Shown here in pieces: positions 1-5,859 of a stretch of 5,859 bases of DNA. The notes beneath the pieces are model-generated. The model saw only the letters and a list, made by a program, of their open reading frames with translations, was not told where the DNA came from and did not search any database. The position numbers and the translations under genes are program-made. The stretch comes from Thermoanaerobacterales bacterium (GTDB lineage: Bacteria; Bacillota; Thermosediminibacteria; Thermosediminibacterales; Tepidanaerobacteraceae), in the NCBI GenBank assembly GCA_012841995.1, contig DUTQ01000027.1, positions 1-5,859 of the forward strand. The letters are read 5' to 3'. How positions within the stretch are numbered: position 1 is the stretch's first letter; every line of letters starts with the position of its first letter.

Positions 1-95
1 ATATACATAAATGTTATGATGGAGAGGAAAATGAAGAGCTTGAAGAAACAGAGAGCCGGGAAAGGTGAAAGCCGGTCTGATGGCGTCATTTTATG

Positions 96-98
96 CTC
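96..98 (+). promoter_or_regulatory. Specifier codon candidate CTC (Leu)
   Basis: CTC lies on the 3' side of the Stem I internal loop. It is followed by one unpaired purine (G99) and then by the CTCC strand that closes the stem, which is the usual register of a T-box specifier. It would pair with the GAG anticodon of tRNA-Leu. A leucine specifier fits the ilv-leu gene content and matches the known Bacillus subtilis ilv-leu leader, which also uses a Leu CUC codon. The bases just before it (TATG) are not the common GAA, and an ATT (Ile) triplet at 88-90 is a weaker alternative because it overlaps the helix above the loop. Confidence 0.7.
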
Positions 99-209
99 GC
101 TCCGGAACAGTTGAGGCGAAATAGCAGTAGTCTCAAACCGTTGACAGACGTTATCTGTTAAAGGTAGTTTACTACTAATGAAGGCGAAACCTCTATGGTG
201 GAGCGAAAC

Positions 210-243
210 AGGGTGGTACCACGGGGAAATCCCCCTCGTCCCT
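210..243 (+). promoter_or_regulatory. T-box sequence and antiterminator hairpin
   Basis: AGGGTGGTACCACGG at 210-224 is a near-perfect T-box. AGGG (210-213) pairs with CCCT (240-243), and ACG (221-223) with CGT (237-239), extended by GGG (224-226) with CCT (234-236), one pair being G-T. The bases 214-220 bulge out between the two helices. The bulge has TGGT at 214-217, which pairs with the NCCA end of an uncharged tRNA. T217 calls for a discriminator base A73, which tRNA-Leu has, as do tRNA-Ile and tRNA-Val. The 3' strand, 234-243, is shared with the terminator, so the two folds exclude each other. Confidence 0.92.
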
Positions 244-275
244 GGGATATAATGTCCCGGGCGAGGGGGTTTTTT
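231..275 (+). terminator. Intrinsic terminator of the T-box leader
   Basis: CCCCCTCG (231-238) pairs with CGAGGGGG (262-269). After a bulged T239, CCC (240-242) pairs with GGG (259-261). After a bulged T243, GGGA (244-247) pairs with TCCC (255-258), leaving a 7-base loop. Six T residues (270-275) follow directly. This is the off state of the riboswitch: charged tRNA favours it and stops transcription about 40 bases before ilvB. Confidence 0.95.
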
Positions 276-300
276 GATTACACGCTAAACAAGTTGAAAT

Positions 301-309
301 GGTGGTGAT
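301..309 (+). promoter_or_regulatory. Ribosome binding site deciding the ilvB start
   Basis: GGTGGTGAT matches the extended anti-16S consensus GGAGGTGAT at eight of nine bases. It lies 8 bases (counted from the GGTGG core) before the ATG at 314. An in-frame ATG at 299 lies upstream, but no ribosome binding site precedes it (AACAAGTTGAA) and it would absorb this site into the coding region. The start at 314 is therefore preferred. Confidence 0.85.
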
Positions 310-313
310 ATAT

Positions 314-1978
314 ATGAAAATAAGCGGTGCAGAAGCACTTGTAAAATCATTAGAACTAGAAAACACAGAAATTGTCTTTGGCTATCCAGGTGGTGCTATA
401 CTTTCTGTTTATGATTCATTATACAAATCAAAAATAAAGCATATTTTGACGCGATCAGAGCAAGCTGCAGCTCATGCAGCTAGCGGCTATGCAAGAGTGT
501 CAGGAAAAGCAGGTGTTTGTATTGCAACTTCTGGCCCAGGAGCTACCAATCTGGTAACAGGTATTGCAACCGCTTATATGGATTCAATACCAATAGTAGC
601 TATTACCGGTCAGGTTTCAACAGACGTAATCGGGCGCGATGTTTTTCAGGAGGTTGATATAACTGGTGCCACAGCACCTTTTACAAAACACAATTACCTG
701 GTAAAAGATGCTGATGATATACCAAGGATTGTCAAGGAAGCATTTTATATAGCAAAGACCGGTAGACCAGGGCCGGTGCTTATAGATTTGCCAAAGGATA
801 TTGCAAGCAAAAAAATTGATTTCAACTATCCTGAGCAGGTTGTGCTGAGAGGATACAAACCTACTACACAAGGCCACCCGTTGCAAATATGCCGAGCTGC
901 TAAAGCCATCAACGAAGCCAAACGACCGATAATATGTGCAGGAGGAGGCATAAATTTAGCCGGAGCGGATAAAGAATTGCTGGAATTGGCCCAAAAGGCA
1001 AATATCCCTGTAACAACAACGTTGATGGGTATTGGGGCTTTTCCGGAAAACCATCCGCTTTCACTAGGAATGCTTGGTATGCATGGACTTGCAAGTGCTA
1101 ACAAAGCAGTAACACAGTCGGATCTCATCATAGCTACCGGAGCGCGCTTTAGCGATAGAACCACAGGTGAAGTAAGTGGGTTTGCGCCTGATGCAAAGGT
1201 AATACACATAGATATAGATCCTGCGGAAATTGGCAAAAACATGAGAACAGATATACCAATTGTCGGCGATGTAAAAGGCATTCTTAGAGATATAGCTGAA
1301 AAAGTTAAACACAATGAGCGCACGCAATGGATTGAGTATATATCTTCAATTAAGGAACAAATAAATTCTCCAATTGATGATAGTAAAGACTTATATCCGC
1401 AAGAAATAATCAAGATGCTTTCTGATAAGACTAGCGGCAATGCTATTATAACTACAGAAGTTGGTTGTCATCAGATGTGGACTGCCCAATTCTATGAGTT
1501 TACACATCCACATACATTTATATCATCCGGTGGTCTTGGAACAATGGGATATGGGTTGCCTGCCGCCATAGGTGTAAAACTGGCTAAACCCGGGGAAACT
1601 GTAATAAATATTTGCGGTGATGGCAGTTTCCAAATGAACTTGCCGGAAATGGCAACAGCCGTTGAAAATGGTCTTTGTGTTAAAATTCTCTTATTTAATA
1701 ATAAAGGCCTTGGGTTAGTAAGACAGCTGCAGGAATTTTATTGTAAAGGCCGATATAATCAAGTGAATTTTGAATTTGTACCTAATTTTGTAAAGTTGGC
1801 TGAAAGCTATGGCATAAAAGGCATGAGAGTTAAACATCGGGATGAACTATCCAAAGCCATTGATCAATTCCTTTTGAGTAAAGAGAGTTTCTTACTTGAA
1901 TGTGAGTTAGATATACACGAAAATGTATATCCCATGGTGTTAAATGGCTCACCTATTGATGAGATGATTGGAGGATGA
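314..1978 (+). CDS. ilvB: Acetohydroxyacid (acetolactate) synthase, large catalytic subunit
   Basis: This cytoplasmic enzyme uses thiamine diphosphate (ThDP) and FAD to condense two pyruvates to 2-acetolactate, or pyruvate with 2-ketobutyrate to acetohydroxybutyrate: the first common step to valine, leucine and isoleucine. The 554 residues are normal for the family. The N-terminal ThDP domain (about 1-165) has GYPGGA (23-28), catalytic Glu49 in RSEQAAAHAA and the GRPGPVLIDLPKD motif (150-162). The central FAD domain (about 190-330) has GARFSDRTTG (276-285). The C-terminal ThDP domain has GDGS (435-438) through NN (462-463) for the magnesium-diphosphate site. FAD-domain motifs and the adjacent ilvN mark it as the biosynthetic enzyme rather than catabolic AlsS. 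Odd residues: Leu472 stands where most homologues have Trp (RQWQ), and Ser102, Val110 and Asn544 occupy other known herbicide-site positions. Expression should depend on the T-box leader. The stop codon precedes ilvN by only four bases. Confidence 0.97.
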   Translation: MKISGAEALVKSLELENTEIVFGYPGGAILSVYDSLYKSKIKHILTRSEQAAAHAASGYARVSGKAGVCIATSGPGATNLVTGIATAYMDSIPIVAITGQVSTDVIGRDVFQEVDITGATAPFTKHNYLVKDADDIPRIVKEAFYIAKTGRPGPVLIDLPKDIASKKIDFNYPEQVVLRGYKPTTQGHPLQICRAAKAINEAKRPIICAGGGINLAGADKELLELAQKANIPVTTTLMGIGAFPENHPLSLGMLGMHGLASANKAVTQSDLIIATGARFSDRTTGEVSGFAPDAKVIHIDIDPAEIGKNMRTDIPIVGDVKGILRDIAEKVKHNERTQWIEYISSIKEQINSPIDDSKDLYPQEIIKMLSDKTSGNAIITTEVGCHQMWTAQFYEFTHPHTFISSGGLGTMGYGLPAAIGVKLAKPGETVINICGDGSFQMNLPEMATAVENGLCVKILLFNNKGLGLVRQLQEFYCKGRYNQVNFEFVPNFVKLAESYGIKGMRVKHRDELSKAIDQFLLSKESFLLECELDIHENVYPMVLNGSPIDEMIGG

Positions 1979-1982
1979 TGCC

Positions 1983-2486
1983 ATGAAGACGACATTATCT
2001 GTATTAGTAGAAAATCATCCGGGTGTTTTATCGCGAGTGGCAGGTCTGTTCAGCAGACGCGGCTTTAACATTGACAGCCTTGCAGTTGGTACAACGGAGA
2101 TTCCTGATATTTCCCGAATGACAATAGTTGTTGAAGGCGATGAATACATTGTTGAACAGGTAAAAAAACAACTTAACAAACTAGTTGATGTCATAAAAAT
2201 TAGCAAGATAAACCCGGAAGAATCAGTAAGCCGAGAGTTGGTGCTTATAAAGGTTGATACCAGCCCAGAAACCAGGTCGGAAATAATCCACATTGCCGAA
2301 ATTTTTAGGGCAAATATCGTAGATGTAAGCAGAAAATCCATGATAATTGAACTTACAGGCGATAAGAATAAGGTTGCCGCTTTTGAAGAGCTGTTAAAGC
2401 CATTTGGAATTAAAGAACTTGTGCGAACCGGCATTATAGCCGTGAATAGAGGAACAAATACAATTAAAATTGAGGAGGAAGATTAA
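1983..2486 (+). CDS. ilvN: Acetohydroxyacid synthase, small regulatory subunit
   Basis: The small subunit binds the IlvB catalytic dimer, raises its activity and in this family confers feedback inhibition, usually by valine. The protein has 167 residues, typical of the IlvN/IlvH family. An N-terminal ACT domain (about 3-78) opens with [20 protein letters not shown] and carries RRGFNIDSL (25-33). Asn11, Gly14, Ser17 and Asn29 match positions tied to valine binding in E. coli IlvH. The C-terminal small-subunit domain (about 83-160) includes ELVLIKV and the region around [11 protein letters not shown] chose ATG 1983, which follows GGAGGA (1970-1975) at good spacing. An in-frame TTG at 1968 would place the ribosome binding site inside the gene and add five residues not found in homologues. 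The site lies within the last ilvB codons and the gap is four bases, so translational coupling and matched subunit output are likely. The gene also symbol-matches ilvH in other naming schemes. Confidence 0.96.
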   Translation: MKTTLSVLVENHPGVLSRVAGLFSRRGFNIDSLAVGTTEIPDISRMTIVVEGDEYIVEQVKKQLNKLVDVIKISKINPEESVSRELVLIKVDTSPETRSEIIHIAEIFRANIVDVSRKSMIIELTGDKNKVAAFEELLKPFGIKELVRTGIIAVNRGTNTIKIEEED

Positions 2487-2488
2487 AT

Positions 2489-3481
<993 letters not shown>

Positions 3482-3504
3482 TTATCGGATAAAAACATTG
3501 CTAA

Positions 3505-3545
3505 TAAATATTGCCGCTTTACCAAACCTAAAGCGGCAATATTTA
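3505..3545 (+). terminator. Perfect 17-bp inverted repeat between ilvC and leuA; weak terminator or mRNA-processing hairpin
   Basis: Bases 3505-3521 pair without mismatch with 3529-3545 around a 7-base loop, CCAAACC. The middle of the stem is the GC-rich core TTGCCGC/GCGGCAA and the outer end is AT-rich. The 3' arm ends in AATATTTA and is followed by GCTTAA rather than a clean T run, so on the + strand this is at best a leaky terminator. It may instead protect the 3' end of an ilvBNC transcript or mark a cleavage site. The flanks are similarly AT-rich on the other strand, so the direction is not decided by sequence. The remainder of the 90-base gap holds only the leuA ribosome binding site. 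Confidence 0.55.
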
Positions 3546-3571
3546 GCTTAAGTGGATAGAGGTGTATATAA

Positions 3572-5101
3572 ATGTCAAGGAAAATAGATATATTTGATAC
3601 AACCTTGAGGGATGGGGAACAAACTCCCGGAGTTTCATTGAACACATATGAAAAATTGGAGATAGCAAAACAATTGGAAAGGCTTTCTGTAGATGTAATT
3701 GAAGCCGGATTTCCCATTGCTTCACATGGTGATTTTAAAGCAGTCAAAACAATTGCCGAGAATATAAAGGGCCCAGCCATTACAGGTCTTGCAAGGGCTA
3801 ACTTTAAAGATATTGATAGAGCAGCTGAAGCATTAAAAGATGCTAAAAGACCTCGAATCCATACTTTTATAGCATCTTCTCCAATACACATGAAATATAA
3901 GCTCAAAATGACACAAGAACAAGTATTGGAGGCTGCGGTGGAGGCTGTTAAGAGGGCAAAGTCATATGTAGAAGATGTTGAATTTTCTGCAGAAGATGCA
4001 TCAAGGTCAGAGATTGAGTTTCTCTGCAGGCTGTTTTCGGCAGCTATAAATGCTGGGGCAACCGTTATCAATGTTCCCGATACAGTAGGTTATACTACAC
4101 CTGAAGAATTTGGCAATCTCATAAAGACCCTGTTGGAGAAAGTCCCGGAGATGGATAAAGTCAAAGTCAGTGTTCACTGTCATAACGACCTTGGCATGGC
4201 GGTTGCCAATTCATTGGCAGCCATAAAGAACGGTGCAACACAAGTGGAATGTGCTATAAACGGGCTTGGTGAAAGGGCAGGAAATGCTGCATTAGAGGAA
4301 ATAGTCATGGCATTGAATACAAGAAAGGACTTTTATGGTTATTCAACAGGTATTGATACACGACACATCTACCGTACAAGTAAATTGGTCAGCACACTTA
4401 CGGGAATTTATGTTCAACCCAATAAAGCAATAGTCGGTGCAAACGCCTTTGCACATGAATCAGGGATACATCAACATGGTGTGTTATCTGAAAAATCCAC
4501 TTATGAAATAATGACACCTGAATCCATTGGCCTTTCCTCCAATAAATTGGTGCTTGGCAAGCTATCGGGAAGACATGCTTTTAGTCAGAGATTAAAAGAG
4601 TTGGGATACGAGCTAACAGAGGAAGAACTGGAAAATGCATTTTTGAGATTTAAGGATTTAGCTGATAAGAAGAAAGAAATTACAGATGGAGACATTGAAG
4701 CACTAGTTGAAGAACAGGTGCTAAAACTCCCTGAAATAATAAAATTGGAATACTACCAGACTTCAAGTGGTAACAAGGCTATTTCTACTGCTTCGGTAAG
4801 ACTTAAAATTGGAGAAAAAAGTGTAGAGGAAGCCGCAACCGGCGATGGCCCCATAGATGCAACCTATAAGGCTATTGAAAGGGCTTGCCAGATGCACTGT
4901 AAACTAGTTGATTATTCAATAAAATCTGTATCTGGTGGAAAAGACGCCATGGGGGAAGTAATTGTTAAGATAGAAAAAGATGGAAAGATATATACAGGGA
5001 GAGGCTTGAGCACAGATATTATAGAATCAAGTGCATTGGCATATACAAATGCTTTAAACAAAACTATGCTTCCAAACGGCAAGAACAATGGTCATCATTA
5101 G
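3572..5101 (+). CDS. leuA: 2-Isopropylmalate synthase
   Basis: This enzyme condenses acetyl-CoA with 2-ketoisovalerate to 2-isopropylmalate, the committed step to leucine. The 509 residues form the full-length, leucine-regulated type. The TIM-barrel catalytic domain (about 4-270) opens with [12 protein letters not shown] (9-20), including catalytic Arg13 and metal ligand Asp14. His202 and His204 (HCHNDLG) and Asn238 (GERAGNAA) complete the metal site. HESGIHQHG (295-303) lies in the linker subdomain that contributes to catalysis. The C-terminal regulatory domain (about 385-500) has GDGPIDA (424-430) and [13 protein letters not shown] (476-488), the region that binds leucine in this family, so feedback inhibition is expected. 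The GERAGN context and an [15 protein letters not shown] segment (97-111) favour isopropylmalate synthase over homocitrate or citramalate synthase, though these relatives share the barrel. The ribosome binding site AGAGGTG (3558-3564) lies seven bases before the ATG. Confidence 0.95.
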   Translation: MSRKIDIFDTTLRDGEQTPGVSLNTYEKLEIAKQLERLSVDVIEAGFPIASHGDFKAVKTIAENIKGPAITGLARANFKDIDRAAEALKDAKRPRIHTFIASSPIHMKYKLKMTQEQVLEAAVEAVKRAKSYVEDVEFSAEDASRSEIEFLCRLFSAAINAGATVINVPDTVGYTTPEEFGNLIKTLLEKVPEMDKVKVSVHCHNDLGMAVANSLAAIKNGATQVECAINGLGERAGNAALEEIVMALNTRKDFYGYSTGIDTRHIYRTSKLVSTLTGIYVQPNKAIVGANAFAHESGIHQHGVLSEKSTYEIMTPESIGLSSNKLVLGKLSGRHAFSQRLKELGYELTEEELENAFLRFKDLADKKKEITDGDIEALVEEQVLKLPEIIKLEYYQTSSGNKAISTASVRLKIGEKSVEEAATGDGPIDATYKAIERACQMHCKLVDYSIKSVSGGKDAMGEVIVKIEKDGKIYTGRGLSTDIIESSALAYTNALNKTMLPNGKNNGHH

Positions 5102-5135
5102 ATGGTACTCTCGATTGACAAAGAGGTGAAAGATT

Positions 5136-5859
5136 ATGTATATGACGATTACACAGAAAATAATTGCGAAACACGCTCACAAAGATTATGTAAGTCCAGG
5201 GGAGCTAGTAATGGCTGATATAGACCTAGCACTAGCTAATGATATAACAGGTCCGGTATCTATCAGCGAATTTAGGAGAGCCGGTGCTAAAAAGGTCTTT
5301 GATAAAACAAAAGTAGCCCTTATTCCAGACCATTTCGCACCAAACAAGGATATTAAATCAGCTGAGCTTTGCAAAACCTTGAGGGAATTTGCAAATGAAC
5401 AACAAATAACCCATTACTATGAAGTTGGACGAATGGGCATAGAACATGCACTTTTACCTGAGCAAGGAATAGTGCTTCCAGGTGAACTTGTCATAGGTGC
5501 AGATTCTCACACATGCACATATGGGGCATTGGGGGCCTTTTCCACAGGTGTAGGCAGTACCGATTTGGCGTATGCACTTATGACAGGCAAGGTCTGGCTT
5601 AAAGTACCTGAAACGATGAAATTCATCTATCACGGGAAACTCAATCCATGGGTTACAGGAAAGGACCTCATCTTATATACCATTGGTGATATAGGTGTAG
5701 ATGGTGCACTTTATAAGTCAATGGAGTTTTCAGGTGAAGCCATTTCATCTCTTACCATTGATGAGAGGTTGACTATAACCAATATGGCCATTGAGGCAGG
5801 CGGGAAAAATGGCATAATTGAACCTGATGAGGTTACTATTGAATATGTAAAGGCAAGGG
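5136..5859 (+). CDS. leuC: 3-Isopropylmalate dehydratase, large subunit (partial, 3' end beyond the window)
   Basis: LeuC with LeuD isomerises 2-isopropylmalate to 3-isopropylmalate through an aconitase-type [4Fe-4S] centre. The frame stays open for 241 codons plus one base to the window edge; the family usually has about 420 residues, so somewhat over half is visible. Recognisable motifs are PDHFAPNKD (64-72), [11 protein letters not shown] (101-111), [15 protein letters not shown] (121-135) and [14 protein letters not shown] (215-228). The pattern is that of the shorter, HacA-like LeuC group common in Clostridia, Thermotogae and archaea, rather than the longer E. coli-type protein. The three cluster-binding cysteines normally lie further on, so they cannot be checked. 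GAGGTGA (5123-5129) sits seven bases before ATG 5136. A second ATG at 5142 is less well spaced but would remove only two residues. The gene begins 34 bases after leuA, and leuD is expected next. Confidence 0.93.
   Translation, partial: MYMTITQKIIAKHAHKDYVSPGELVMADIDLALANDITGPVSISEFRRAGAKKVFDKTKVALIPDHFAPNKDIKSAELCKTLREFANEQQITHYYEVGRMGIEHALLPEQGIVLPGELVIGADSHTCTYGALGAFSTGVGSTDLAYALMTGKVWLKVPETMKFIYHGKLNPWVTGKDLILYTIGDIGVDGALYKSMEFSGEAISSLTIDERLTITNMAIEAGGKNGIIEPDEVTIEYVKAR

Larger units (their letters stand above)
21..275 (+). promoter_or_regulatory. T-box riboswitch leader of the ilv-leu operon (probable tRNA-Leu sensor)
   Basis: This untranslated leader should bind a specific uncharged tRNA and let transcription continue into ilvB when that amino acid is scarce. 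Stem I closes by pairing GGAG (21-24) with CTCC (100-103). Above it ATGA (31-34) pairs with TCAT (86-89), CAG (49-51) with CTG (77-79) and CCGG (56-59) with CCGG (72-75). The AGAGA bulge (50-54) and the GGTGAAA distal loop (64-70) match the conserved apical module that stacks on the tRNA elbow. A Stem II candidate is TTGAG (111-115) with CTCAA (132-136). A longer hairpin spans 137-165, and a short one pairs 164-167 with 172-175; I cannot say with certainty which of these are Stem IIA/B and Stem III. The invariant T-box at 210-224 and a terminator at 231-275 complete the element. The promoter probably lies at or before the window's left edge. Confidence 0.95.

Noticed and set aside
2..20. Possible -10 boxes TATACA (2-7) and TATGAT (15-20) ahead of the leader.
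   Set aside because: Any -35 element falls outside the window. TATGAT would also start transcription inside or after the first strand of Stem I. TATACA is the better placed of the two but cannot be supported alone.
141..146. TTGACA inside the T-box leader.
   Set aside because: No -10 element at 16-18 bases; the bases form the strand of the 137-165 hairpin.
248..253. A perfect TATAAT in the loop of the leader terminator.
   Set aside because: There is no -35-like sequence at the right distance upstream (GGAAAT at about 225-230), and the bases are fully explained as a terminator loop.
299..313. Upstream in-frame ATG that would extend IlvB by five residues (MVVIY).
   Set aside because: It has no ribosome binding site and would include the real one; homologues begin near MKISGAEAL.
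826..1440. A 204-codon open frame on the - strand within ilvB.
   Set aside because: It lies wholly antisense to a well conserved gene, has low-complexity Ser/Ile-rich content and no recognisable domain.
5115..5144. TTGACA followed 18 bases later by TATATG, resembling a promoter before leuC.
   Set aside because: The -10 match is poor and a transcript would start inside leuC after its start codon and ribosome binding site.

Overview
The window carries the start of a branched-chain amino acid biosynthesis operon, all on the + strand: T-box leader, ilvB, ilvN, ilvC, leuA and the first part of leuC. The moderately low GC content, the extended AGGAGGTGAT-type ribosome binding sites, the T-box riboswitch and the type of LeuC all point to a Gram-positive Firmicute, most likely of the class Clostridia. 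The genus cannot be fixed from the sequence alone.

Layout. Positions 1-298 hold no gene; nearly all of it is a T-box leader with Stem I, a CTC (Leu) specifier candidate, the AGGGTGGTACCACGG T-box, an antiterminator and a competing intrinsic terminator ending in a T run at 270-275. Next come ilvB (314-1978, acetohydroxyacid synthase large subunit), ilvN (1983-2486, its small regulatory subunit) and ilvC (2489-3481, ketol-acid reductoisomerase), with gaps of only 4 and 2 bases. A 90-base gap after ilvC contains a perfect 17-bp hairpin. It is followed by leuA (3572-5101, 2-isopropylmalate synthase) and, after 34 bases, leuC (5136 to beyond the window end, isopropylmalate isomerase large subunit).

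How the genes work together. IlvBN condenses two pyruvates to acetolactate (or pyruvate plus 2-ketobutyrate to acetohydroxybutyrate), and IlvC isomerises and reduces the product. A dihydroxyacid dehydratase (ilvD), not present in this window, would then yield 2-ketoisovalerate. LeuA adds acetyl-CoA to that to start the leucine branch, and LeuC (with LeuD, expected downstream) isomerises the product. Control appears layered: uncharged tRNA-Leu sensed by the T-box, probable feedback on IlvN, and a C-terminal leucine-type regulatory domain on LeuA.

I see no undescribed system here; the operon type is well known. The points worth a second look are residue-level. IlvB has Leu at the Trp position that governs 2-ketobutyrate preference and herbicide binding, plus three further herbicide-site variants. 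IlvC has an acidic Tyr-Glu-Asp stretch in its cofactor-specificity loop. The ilvC-leuA hairpin may set the ratio of upstream to downstream expression.
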